Assembly: GCA_016713535.1 (NCBI GenBank)
Contig: JADJOY010000014.1
Location: 186,001 to 250,000, forward strand
Origin: JADJOY01 sp016713535 [NCBI: Deltaproteobacteria bacterium]
GTDB taxonomy: Bacteria > JADJOY01
DNA: 64,000 nt
Direction: 5' to 3'
Shown: in pieces, positions 9,283-17,068 of the stretch
Layout: the number at the start of each line of letters is the position of its first letter
How positions within the stretch are numbered: position 1 is the first letter of the stretch
Made by a program: the position numbers and the translations under genes
Notes under the pieces: generated by a model
The model's database searches: none
The model's input: only the letters and a program-made list of their open reading frames with translations
Told to the model about the DNA's origin: nothing

Positions 9283-10101
9283 ATGGCACGTCTGCGTTAC
9301 GCGAAGTCCCACGAGCAGCTCGCCGAGGCCCGCGCCGCGGGCCCCGGGTTCCTGCGCAGCGAGGTGCGCTCGATCCGCGCCATCTACGAGACCGACCCCG
9401 AGCTGATCGCGGCTTTGCTGCCGCGTCCGCTCGCGCCGGCGTCGCGTCCCGAGGTGCACGTGATCGTGAGCGACGTGACCATCCACCTGCCGGGCGACAT
9501 GACGTTTCCGCTCGGTGCGGGGACGTTCGGCGTCACGTGTGTCTGCGACGGCGTCGAGGGCCTGTACCCGATCACCATGCCCATGACGACCGAGGGCGCC
9601 GTGGTGGCGGGGCGCGACATCTACGGCGAGCCCAAGAAGCTCGCCGAGATCACGCTCACCGAAGAGGGCGGCGTGCAGGTGGGCCGGATCACCCGCATGG
9701 GGATCACCTACGTCGAGCTGCGCGGCCGCCCGCTGCGCGAGCAGAAGCCCACCGACCGCGTCGACCGCGCGTACACGTTCAAGGTGCTGCCGTCGCCGCC
9801 GCCCGCGCAGGGCTTCGACGTCGACCCGCTGCTCTGTCAGCTCGAGTGGAAGCTCGCGATGAGCAAGAGCACGGTCCTCGACGGCGAGGTGCTGCTCTCG
9901 GACTCGCCGTTCGATCCGGTGGCCGACCTGCCGGTGCGCAAGCTCGTCGCCCTCGAGCTCGAGGTCAGCGACGTCGAGTCGGGCGGCAAGGTGCTGAAGC
10001 CGGTGAAGGGGGAGTGGCTGCTGCCCTTCCTCCATCAGCGCTACGACGATCCGATGTTCCCCGGGCTCGAGGTGGCGGTTGCGTCGGAGAAGGCGGCATG
10101 A
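9283..10101 (+). CDS. Acetoacetate decarboxylase-family protein
   Basis: A 272-residue protein of the acetoacetate decarboxylase (ADC) fold. The ATG at 9283 follows a strong GGAGGAGAGAG ribosome site. The diagnostic motif GRDIYGEPKKLAEI is present, with adjacent lysines K118-K119 matching the Schiff-base lysine and its pKa-lowering neighbour in characterised ADC. The N-terminal stretch PELIAALLPRPL and the interior PITMPMTTEGAVVAGR are family-like. Many ADC-like proteins act as aldolase/dehydratases or beta-keto-acid decarboxylases rather than true ADC, so the reaction is uncertain. It is followed by an ATGA overlap with the SDR gene, supporting a shared pathway. Confidence 0.9.
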   Translation: MARLRYAKSHEQLAEARAAGPGFLRSEVRSIRAIYETDPELIAALLPRPLAPASRPEVHVIVSDVTIHLPGDMTFPLGAGTFGVTCVCDGVEGLYPITMPMTTEGAVVAGRDIYGEPKKLAEITLTEEGGVQVGRITRMGITYVELRGRPLREQKPTDRVDRAYTFKVLPSPPPAQGFDVDPLLCQLEWKLAMSKSTVLDGEVLLSDSPFDPVADLPVRKLVALELEVSDVESGGKVLKPVKGEWLLPFLHQRYDDPMFPGLEVAVASEKAA

Positions 10102-10973
10102 AGGACTTCTCCGGAAAGGTCGCGGTGATCACGGGCGGCGCGAGCGGCATCGGCCGCGCGATCGGCGAACGCGTCGCGCGCGAAGGGGTGAAGCTGGTGC
10201 TGGCGGACGTCGAGGGCGCTGCCCTCGAGCGCACCGTCGCGGAGCTGCGTGGCGCAGGCGTCGAGGCCACGGGCGTGGTCACCGACGTACGAAAGCCCGC
10301 CGAGGTCGAGGCGCTCGCCGAGAAGACGCTCTCCACCTACGGCGGCGTGCACCTGGTCTTCAACAACGCCGGCGTCGGCACCGACGAGACCCGCCAGATG
10401 CTCTGGCAGTCGCCCGAGAACGACTGGCGCTGGGTGCTCGACGTGAACCTCTTCGGCGTCCTCAACGGCATCAAGGCCTTCGTGCCGATCCTCCTCGAGC
10501 GCGGCGAGGAGGCGCACGTCGTCAACACCTCGTCGGGGAACGGCGGTCTCTTCCCGCTGCCGACCACGCCGATCTACGCCGCGGTGAAGGCCGCGGTCAC
10601 GTGCGTGTCCGAGGTCCTCCACGCGCAGCTCCTGATGACGGGAGCGCCGGTCAAGGCGAGCGTCCTCTTTCCCGGGCCACACCTGGTGCGCACCAACATC
10701 TTCACCGCGCACCGCAACCGACCCGCGGACGCGCCCTACCAGAGCGAGCCCGACGCGCCGCCGCCGACCTTCGACGAGATCAAGGTGATGATCGAGGCCG
10801 CCGGGTTGCCGTTCGCGGTGACCGAGCCCGCCGAGGTCGCCGAGCTGGCGTTCCAGGGGATCCGCGAGGACCGCTTCTGGCTGATCCCGGCGAGCGAGGA
10901 CAACGACGCCCGGGTACGGGAGCGGATGGAAGGGATCCTGGCCCGCGAGAACCCGCCGCTCAAGTTCATGTGA
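10098..10973 (+). CDS. Short-chain dehydrogenase/reductase
   Basis: A 291-residue classical SDR. The Rossmann dinucleotide motif TGGASGIG is at residues 12-19, followed by NNAG and the catalytic set (NTSSG... YAAVK), where Ser, Tyr and Lys form the active site. VLADVEG, with an Asp after the second strand, suggests NAD(H) preference. The predicted role is oxidation of a hydroxyl made by the Rieske enzyme, or reduction of a ketone in the same pathway. The start at 10098 overlaps the stop of the ADC-like gene (ATGA), and its own stop overlaps the next ATG (TGATG). The substrate is unknown. Confidence 0.93.
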   Translation: MKDFSGKVAVITGGASGIGRAIGERVAREGVKLVLADVEGAALERTVAELRGAGVEATGVVTDVRKPAEVEALAEKTLSTYGGVHLVFNNAGVGTDETRQMLWQSPENDWRWVLDVNLFGVLNGIKAFVPILLERGEEAHVVNTSSGNGGLFPLPTTPIYAAVKAAVTCVSEVLHAQLLMTGAPVKASVLFPGPHLVRTNIFTAHRNRPADAPYQSEPDAPPPTFDEIKVMIEAAGLPFAVTEPAEVAELAFQGIREDRFWLIPASEDNDARVRERMEGILARENPPLKFM

Positions 10974-12481
10974 TGGGGCGAGGCGAGAGTTCGGCCGCGC
11001 GTCGCCGCCGCGGCTACGCGCTCGGCGTTTGCGTCGCGGCGCTGCTCGCCACGAGCTGCGGCTCGGACGGCGTTGCCACGATCGACGTGCGGGGTGCGCG
11101 GTTCGTCGCCGAGCCCCAGAACCTGCTGAGCACCGTCGTCACGTTCCAGACCAGCGACGACGCGCGGCCGCGGGTGTGGGTGAGCGGACCGCGCGGGCGC
11201 TTCGAGGTGCCCGACTCTGGCTGGCTGAGCGCGCGCGCCGGGATGGCTCACGAGGTGCTCGTGCTCGGGCTCACCCCCGAGACCAGCTACCAGGTCGAGA
11301 TCGGCGGCGCGGGAGTGCGCGCCGATCGCTCGCTCTCGTTCACCACGGCGCCGGCGCCCGCTGGCTTGCCCACGCTCGAGGTGCGGACCCGCGACCCCGA
11401 GCGCATCCAGCCCGGGATCACGCTCATCGGCATCAGCGGCCCGGACCCCGGCTGGATCGCGGCGTTCGACGACGAGGGGCGGCCGGTCTGGTACCACCGC
11501 CCCGACCCGCCGGTGATCGTGACGCACGTCCAGCGGCTCAGGAACGGTCACTTCGCGTACGTCGCGGGGACCAACTGGGAGCTCATCCGCGAGATCGACC
11601 TGCGTGGACGGACGGTGCGCGAGTACGGTGCGCGCGCGATGGGGCTCGACACCCTCCACCACGACTTCGACGAGCTGCCGGACGGCCACCTCCTCGCCCA
11701 GACCACCGAGCTGGTGCCGGTGTCGGGCTTTCCGCCCGCCGGGAGCGGCGGCGGTCCGAACACCCTCGAGCTGGTCGCCGACTCGCTCCTCGAGCTCGAC
11801 GGCGACGCGCGCGTGGTGCGGCGCTGGCCGATGCTGGAGACCTTGGCACCGCACCGCATCCTCCTCGACGCGCTCTTCCCGTACTGGAACGACTGGTATC
11901 CGGGCTCGTCGCTGGTGCGCGGCTGGTGCCACCTCAACAACGTCAGCTACCTGCCCGACACCGACGGCGTGGTGCTGAGCGCCCTCAACCAGCGGCTGGT
12001 GTTCGAGATGGGGCTCGCCGACGGGCGGCTGCGGTGGGTGCTCGGCGAGGACGACCCGCGCACCACCGAGGACGACGACTGGCCGTACCTGGCGCTCGAG
12101 GAGGGCGGTCGCTACACGGCGCGCCAGCACGACGTCGAGCGGCTACCCGACGGCGACATCCTGGTCTACGACAACGCCATCGACACGCTGAAGAGCCGCT
12201 GCGTCCGCTACCGGATCGACCCCGCGCGCCGCACCGCGCGCCAGGTCTGGGAGTTCATCGACCCCGAGCTCACACCGCCCGCCTTCTCGCTGGTGGCCGG
12301 CGACTGCGACGGGCTCGGCAACGGCCACATCCTGGTGTGGGACCCGATGGCGACCGCCGGGCTGCGCTCGCGGATCGCCGAGGTCGACCCCGCCACCGAC
12401 ACCAAGGTGTGGGAAGCGTTCACGGCGCCCCTCGTCGGCGGCTTCGACGCCGAGCGGCTCCCCAGCATCTACCCCGACTGA
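10973..12481 (+). CDS. Arylsulfotransferase (ASST)-like lipoprotein
   Basis: A 502-residue exported protein. The N-terminus RRRRGYALGVCVAALLATSC ends in a lipobox Cys. A fibronectin/Ig-like segment (about 45-115) is followed by a beta-propeller resembling the arylsulfotransferase family, with WIAAFDDEGRPVWYH, HHDFDELPDGHLL, and ARQHDVERLPDGDILVYDNA. In the family, propeller histidines transfer sulfate between phenols in the periplasm. Whether this copy is catalytic is not provable here. The ATG at 10973 overlaps the SDR stop, tying it to the oxygenase operon. It could detoxify or tag a phenolic product, or be a binding propeller. Confidence 0.8.
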   Translation: MGRGESSAARRRRGYALGVCVAALLATSCGSDGVATIDVRGARFVAEPQNLLSTVVTFQTSDDARPRVWVSGPRGRFEVPDSGWLSARAGMAHEVLVLGLTPETSYQVEIGGAGVRADRSLSFTTAPAPAGLPTLEVRTRDPERIQPGITLIGISGPDPGWIAAFDDEGRPVWYHRPDPPVIVTHVQRLRNGHFAYVAGTNWELIREIDLRGRTVREYGARAMGLDTLHHDFDELPDGHLLAQTTELVPVSGFPPAGSGGGPNTLELVADSLLELDGDARVVRRWPMLETLAPHRILLDALFPYWNDWYPGSSLVRGWCHLNNVSYLPDTDGVVLSALNQRLVFEMGLADGRLRWVLGEDDPRTTEDDDWPYLALEEGGRYTARQHDVERLPDGDILVYDNAIDTLKSRCVRYRIDPARRTARQVWEFIDPELTPPAFSLVAGDCDGLGNGHILVWDPMATAGLRSRIAEVDPATDTKVWEAFTAPLVGGFDAERLPSIYPD

Positions 12482-12514
12482 GCGCGGGCCCGCGTCATCG
12501 ATCACGATCGGCGC

Positions 12515-12597
12515 CTGGCGCCCGACGGAGCGGGCGCGCTCCAGCCGTTTGCTCGGGTGGCCGGGAGGGGCACGCGCCGCGTGCCCGGCGATACGAC
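12515..12597. repeat. Two dispersed palindromic repeats in the gap before the toxin-antitoxin module
   Basis: At 12515-12544 a palindrome runs from CTGGCGCCCGAC to GGGCGCGCTCCAG. At 12562-12597 lies a second type, GGAGGGGCACGCG followed by CGCGTGCCCGGCGATACGA. The second type recurs at 21541, 21724, 23611 (reverse), 25628 and 37076 (reverse); the first recurs at 51868, 53184 and 63255. The rest of the gap 12482-12718 shows no gene. Confidence 0.75.
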
Positions 12598-12718
12598 GTG
12601 CCGTCCGCGTCGCCGATCGCGTGGATCCCCGTACGCCGCGCTCGATCCGGGGCGCCGTCGTCGACGGAAGTCGCCGTGGAGCCCGATGTTCTGTCGTCAG
12701 GATGCCGATCTGCGAATC

Positions 12719-12757
12719 TTGCGAGAGCCATGTTGGTCATCTAGAATGACCAACATG
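12719..12757 (+). promoter_or_regulatory. Promoter and operator palindrome of the Phd/PIN module
   Basis: TTGCGA (12719-12724) and TAGAAT (12742-12747) are separated by 17 bp, a good sigma-70-type pair. A perfect palindrome with 12-nt arms, CATGTTGGTCAT and ATGACCAACATG, spans 12729-12757 around a 5-nt centre and covers the -10 box. The expected transcription start falls at about 12754-12755, on the ATG at 12755, predicting a leaderless mRNA. This is the classic arrangement for autorepression by a Phd/YefM antitoxin. Confidence 0.7.
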
Positions 12758-12997
12758 ACCACGCGAGCTCGATCGACCCAGTTCAACGTCGCGGACGCCA
12801 AGGCGCGCTTCTCGGAGCTCGTGCGGCGCGCGATGGCCGGCGAAGAGGTCGTGATCGCGCGGGACAACACGCCGGTGCTCAAGCTGGTTCGGCTCGATCG
12901 CGGGCGTGCGCCTCGCACCCCCGGCTCGGCCCGCGGTCGGGTTCGTGTCGCCGACGATTTCGACGCCACGCCCGACGATTTCCGCGACTACGAATGA
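12755..12997 (+). CDS. Antitoxin, Phd/YefM family
   Basis: An 80-residue protein with the Phd/YefM signature near its start: FNVADAKARFSELVRRAMAG, then VVIARDNTPVLKLVRL. The N-terminal half folds as a DNA-binding dimer; the C-terminal Arg/Asp-rich tail (DDFDATPDDFRDYE) is the usual disordered toxin-neutralising segment. The ATG at 12755 is preferred over an in-frame ATG at 12746 because the latter lies inside the -10 box and no ribosome site is visible, which fits leaderless initiation. It overlaps the toxin start by ATGA. It should bind the palindrome that covers its own promoter. Confidence 0.92.
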   Translation: MTTRARSTQFNVADAKARFSELVRRAMAGEEVVIARDNTPVLKLVRLDRGRAPRTPGSARGRVRVADDFDATPDDFRDYE

Positions 12998-13383
12998 GTG
13001 ATTTGCTCCTCGACGCCCACGCGTTCCTGTGGTGGGTGGACGACTCGCCAAGGCTCGGCCGCCGGGCAAGGGCCGCCATCGCGGACCCGGATCGACGCTG
13101 CTTCCTGAGCCTCGCCAGTTCCTGGGAGATCGCGATCAAGCTCAGCCTCGGCAAGCTCGAGCTGCCTGGGCCGATGGAGCGGTTCGTTCCGGACCAACTC
13201 GCCGCGAACGACTTCGAGGAGCTGCCGATCGGTTTCGCGCACGTCGCTCGGGTCGCGCGTCTGCCGTTCCACCATCGCCACCCGTTCGACCGCTTGCTCG
13301 TGGCCCAGGCCCTGGAAGAGGGTCTGACGTTGGTGTCCGCCGACCCGGTCTTCCGTCGTTACGGCGTACGCGTAGTCTGGTGA
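12994..13383 (+). CDS. vapC: PIN-domain toxin (VapC type)
   Basis: A 129-residue PIN-domain ribonuclease. The acidic metal-binding residues are in place: D7 (LLLDAHAFLWW), E45 (SSWEIAIKLSLGKLEL), D99 (HPFDRLLVAQA) and D117 (SADPVF). The pattern SWEIAIK...HPFDRLL is that of the Sll0205-like PIN subgroup usually paired with Phd/YefM antitoxins. It is predicted to cleave RNA (tRNA or rRNA in studied VapCs) when freed from antitoxin. Start 12994 overlaps the antitoxin stop, so translation is coupled. No truncation is seen; the module looks intact. Confidence 0.93.
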   Translation: MSDLLLDAHAFLWWVDDSPRLGRRARAAIADPDRRCFLSLASSWEIAIKLSLGKLELPGPMERFVPDQLAANDFEELPIGFAHVARVARLPFHHRHPFDRLLVAQALEEGLTLVSADPVFRRYGVRVVW

Positions 13384-13575
13384 TGCAGGTCGTGGATCTG
13401 CGTTGACCTCTCGATCTGGGAAAACCAGTATCGACGATTGACTTCACGGGCTCTTCTTACCATCCTGAGCGCGTTCGTCGGGCGTGGGCCCGACGAACGC
13501 GCGACCACGCGAGGCAGCTCGACGCGTGGGCCCTCCCGGGCGCGCGGTGGATCGAGTGACGAGGGTGGGTTCGTC

Positions 13576-15416
13576 ATGGGCTATCGGCTGTGGCTCGGTG
13601 CGGCGGCGTTCGCCGGCGCGCTGGCAGTTGGGTCGTGTAGCGGGGACGGCGCCGTTTCGCGTGGGATCGTCTACCCGCTTCCCGATCCGCCGGTCGCGTT
13701 CGCGCGTGAGCTCGGGCGCGGGCTAGCGGGGCCGGCACAGGTGTCGCTCGTGCTCGACGGCCGTGCACTCGTCGTGCGCGAGGGGTGTCGGGACGGCTGG
13801 CGCTGGTGGATCGTGCGACCGGGGCGATCGATCGCTCGTTCGGCGCCCCGCCGGATCCAGTGGTCGACGTCGCGTCCGCTGGCGACGGGCGAACGATCTG
13901 GATCAAGTCGACCCAGGGCGGCCTGTTCCAGACCGATCTCGTCGATGAGCGTTGGAGCGCGATCCCCGTCGACATACATGGCTCGGGCTTCTTCGTGAAC
14001 GCGAGCGGCACCCAGCTCTACACCGCGACCGACGGCATCGATCGGATCGATCTCACGACCGGCCTTCGCGAGCGCCTCGACACCTGCCAAGACGTCCCGT
14101 CCGTGCTGATCGATCCCGACGGCCAGCGCGTGTACGCGAGCGGGATCCTGGGCGGAACGCCGAACACGGGGTACTACCCGTACCTCCATTCGTGCGACCT
14201 GATCACGGAGGAGCGGGCTTCGAGCGACGTCTTCCCGAGCTCGGATGCCGGCATGACGTCGCTCGGATGCGCCGGCACCCGCGTGTTGCGAGGCATGCGA
14301 CTGCGGCCTTACTCGTCGGCACCGCCGGCGCCGGGAAGCACGGCGCGGATCTTCACGAGCTACGACGCCGTCTCGCTCGAATCGAGAGGCGACGTCTCGC
14401 TCCTCGAGCCCTTCGATCCCACCAGCCCGAGCGGCCCCGTCGAGTCGAGCGCGGATTGCAGTCGATTCTGGTGGCCTGTGACGAACGGAGTCTTCGAGAG
14501 TCGCGCTGACGGAACCGGCTTGCGAGCGGTGACGGAGGGTCTCGGGCAAGTGACCGCGATCGCACCGGGAGACCGCGCTGGCACCGCGTTCACGTTCGCG
14601 TGGCTCGGCCGAGGTGGCGCGCTCTACCGGACCGATCTCGGCAGCGGTGACCTCGATCTGGTTCGCCGGGACCTGGCGGTCAGTGAGGAGGGCGTCGATA
14701 GCATCGCGCCGCTCGCCGACCGTCATCAGCTCGCGATCGCGTCCGTCGATTCGGATTACGTGCCGTTCGAGGAGACCACCTACCGCTCGCGCGTGTCGGT
14801 CCTCGACCTCACGACGGGCACGTCGATCCGGGGCGCCGTGCTGGGAGACGCGGCCTTCGGTGACATCGCGAGCTGTGGCTCGCCGGCCCGGCTCTTCGCA
14901 CTCGGCTGGAAGCAGCGAGACGGATCTGGTCTGGATCTCGTCGAGGTCACCGAGTCCGGCTTCGACGTCGCGGGGTCGCGCGAGATCCCCGAACCTACGA
15001 CGGGCTCGCCACCACCGGGTTGGATCTACGGGCTGCCCGAGAGGGGCTTCGCGATGTCGCGGGATTGCGACTCGGCTTACTTTCTCCGCAGTGGGTTACG
15101 CCGCTTCGACCGGCGGAGCGGTCACACGACGGCACTACCGTTCTGGGGATCCACGTTCGCGACCGACCCGCGCCAGGACGTGCTCTACATCTACAACCAA
15201 CCCGCCGGGAGCCAGGTCCGAGCGATCGATCTGCGTACGCTCGACTCGCGCGTGATCGCCGTCGCCGTGCCGTTCGTCGACACGCTGAGCGTGACCTCGG
15301 ATGGGAAGCTTGTGCTGGGCGGCAAGCATTCCGTCGCCGTCGGGGTCATCGATCTGACCACCGGGATGTCGAAGCGCCTCTGGGAGGGTCCCGGTCCCGC
15401 GTTCGAGCCCGGGTGA
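13576..15416 (+). CDS. Propeller-like lipoprotein, one frameshift
   Basis: The ATG at 13576 gives a signal peptide with lipobox GSC and Cys21. The frame is good to SLVLDGRALVVRE and is then lost; the continuation (SGRLALVDRATGAIDRSFG) lies in another frame from a G4 run at 13782-13785, so a single G has probably been lost there. The rest (to 15416) is a chain of beta strands with repeated patterns such as LVDRATG, VLDLTTGTS and VIDLTTGMS, typical of beta-propeller blades of the YVTN/WD-like sort. The product would be a surface or periplasmic lipoprotein of about 610 residues with unknown ligand. No catalytic motif is recognised. Whether the frameshift is real or a sequencing error cannot be told here. 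Confidence 0.7.
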
Positions 15417-15485
15417 GGGCTGGGTCGCCCGGCGGAGCGGGCGACCCAGGCGTCGGAGCGTCGGCGCTCCGTCGCCGACTCGTCC

Positions 15486-16763
15486 TCAGTTGCTCGCGAA
15501 CGCGAAGCCGATGCCGGTGGCGCCCTGGAAGCCGTCGGGTGGCAGGCTCTCGTCGTCGGGCGCGAGCCCGGGGGCGATCTTGGCGTTGAGCTGGTCGACC
15601 TGGTGCCAGAGCATGAAGAACGTGAGCTGCTCGGGCACCTCGACGACCGCGGGCTCGGCCTCGTCGACGATCGAGAACCCCGAGAACGAGTTGTAGCTGC
15701 CCTCGACCTTGGGCCCGAGCGCGATGGGCAGCTTCTCCGCCACGTTCGGGTTGATCTCGTTGGCGGGGCAGTCGAAAGCTTCGCACTCGCGCTTGTTGGG
15801 CGCCTTCGTCCACACCAGCCCGTCCTCGGAGTAGGCGATGCCGAGCGACGAGTCGATGTCGTCGAAGCGGGTGTCGAGGCGGCCGCGCAGGTTGCCCGTG
15901 TAATAGAGCAGATACACGGTGCGCAGCGGGTCGCGGTGCACGAGCACCGCCGGCGCGCCCACCGAGCCCGCCGGGTCGGTCGGCTTGTATAACTCCCAGG
16001 TGGTCTGGTCGGAAGTCAGCACCGGGGCCAGGTCGTCGCGCCCGCCGCCGCTGCGGCCGAAGGCGTCCCGCTTGGTCCAGGTGGCGCCGTCCGGCGAGTC
16101 GGCGTAGCCGATCGCGCGCGCCCCCCGGACGTTGCCGTCGTACCACATGCGGTAGAGGCCATCGTGGAACACCACCGAGGGTGAGCCGACGGTGCCCGCC
16201 TCCCAGCTCTGATCCGGTATCAACACGGGGCCCGCGCTGCCGCGCGTCCAGGTCACGCCGTCGCTCGACTCGGCGTAGCCGATGCCGGCGTACTCGCCGC
16301 CCTCGAACCACATCCGGTAGCGGCCGTCCTCGACCAGCACCGCGGGCGCGCCCACCGCGCCCGCCTCCCACGCCGCCGTGGCGCTCAGCACGGTGCGGTC
16401 AGACGTGACGCTCACGTCGTAGTCGCGGCACTGGGTGCCGCGGGCGAGCGTCATGCGGTTCCACAGGATCTCGGCGGAGCCGTCTCCGCGACGGAGCTCG
16501 GACCAGATCTGGAACGAACCGTCGGCGTCGTGGACGAGCGCCGGACCACCGCGCTGGCCGTCGCCGGGCGAGGTCAGGACGAACGGCTGGACGAGCTGGG
16601 TGTTGCAGTAGAAGTCCTGCTTGATGAACGGGCCGACACCGCTCGACGGCAGGTTCTCGCTGCCGGTCGGCTCGTTGCCCTTGCTGGCCGTGAATCCGCA
16701 GCCGAGCCCGGCCGCGAGCGCCATCGCTGCGAGCCCCGAGGCGGTCCGGAGTCGACGGCTCAT
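15486..16763 (-). CDS. Five-bladed-propeller (GH43/GH32-like) lipoprotein
   Basis: A 425-residue lipoprotein with N-terminal signal and Cys22 in AAGLGC; the ATG at 16763 is chosen for this signal. The body repeats a unit of about 60 residues: APAVLVEDGRYRMWFEGG...GIGYAESSDGVTWTR, then SPSVVFHDGLYRMWYDG...IGYADSPDGATWTK, then a more degenerate copy. This is the signature of glycosidase-like five-bladed propellers (GH43/GH62/GH32 clan), where W-Y-x-G strands line the blades. Conserved catalytic acids are not certain, so it may bind sugar without cleaving it. It is convergent with the preceding lipoprotein gene. Confidence 0.8.
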   Translation of the reverse strand: MSRRLRTASGLAAMALAAGLGCGFTASKGNEPTGSENLPSSGVGPFIKQDFYCNTQLVQPFVLTSPGDGQRGGPALVHDADGSFQIWSELRRGDGSAEILWNRMTLARGTQCRDYDVSVTSDRTVLSATAAWEAGAVGAPAVLVEDGRYRMWFEGGEYAGIGYAESSDGVTWTRGSAGPVLIPDQSWEAGTVGSPSVVFHDGLYRMWYDGNVRGARAIGYADSPDGATWTKRDAFGRSGGGRDDLAPVLTSDQTTWELYKPTDPAGSVGAPAVLVHRDPLRTVYLLYYTGNLRGRLDTRFDDIDSSLGIAYSEDGLVWTKAPNKRECEAFDCPANEINPNVAEKLPIALGPKVEGSYNSFSGFSIVDEAEPAVVEVPEQLTFFMLWHQVDQLNAKIAPGLAPDDESLPPDGFQGATGIGFAFASN

Positions 16764-16785
16764 GGGGTTGGCGGACTGCTCAAGA

Positions 16786-16945
16786 AGGTACGCGCCAGAG
16801 GCGCGTCGACGAGCAAAGCGAGTCGACTTGGGGGTTGGGCCCCACGAAAACCGCGCTTTTCGTGGGTCGGGGGTCTGGAACAGACCCCCGAGGAAACGTC
16901 GGCAGGCGCGAAAAACTCGCATCGGCGAGTTTTTCAGCAGCCTGT
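16786..16945. repeat. Composite three-hairpin repeat
   Basis: This fills most of the 305-bp gap between two leftward genes. It holds three consecutive hairpins: CCCACGAAAA/TTTTCGTGGG (16841-16866), CGGGGGTCTG-GAA-CAGACCCCCG (16867-16889) and GAAAAACTCGC/GCGAGTTTTTC (16910-16935). Related elements occur at 23405-23450, 23710-23822 and, reversed, 39040-39170, with stem bases changing in pairs. From 16946 to 16980 lies a further GCGAAGGATCGCGGTCCTCCAG repeat fragment also seen at 40780. Confidence 0.75.
16910..16935. terminator. Bidirectional intrinsic terminator
   Basis: An 11-bp perfect stem (GAAAAACTCGC and GCGAGTTTTTC) with a 4-nt loop has T-runs on both strands. It lies about 130 bp past the stop of the FadL-type gene that ends at 17069. 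It is the clearest factor-independent terminator in the window, and it is part of the repeated composite element. Confidence 0.65.
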
Positions 16946-17068
16946 TCGGCCGCGAAGGATCGCGGTCCTCCAGACGGTACGTGGAGGGCAGACGCCGAAG
17001 GCGTCGTGGTCCGTCGGCGCCGCGGAGTCGGCCGGTACGAGTGGTTCGCGCGCGCATGACCATCGCCA

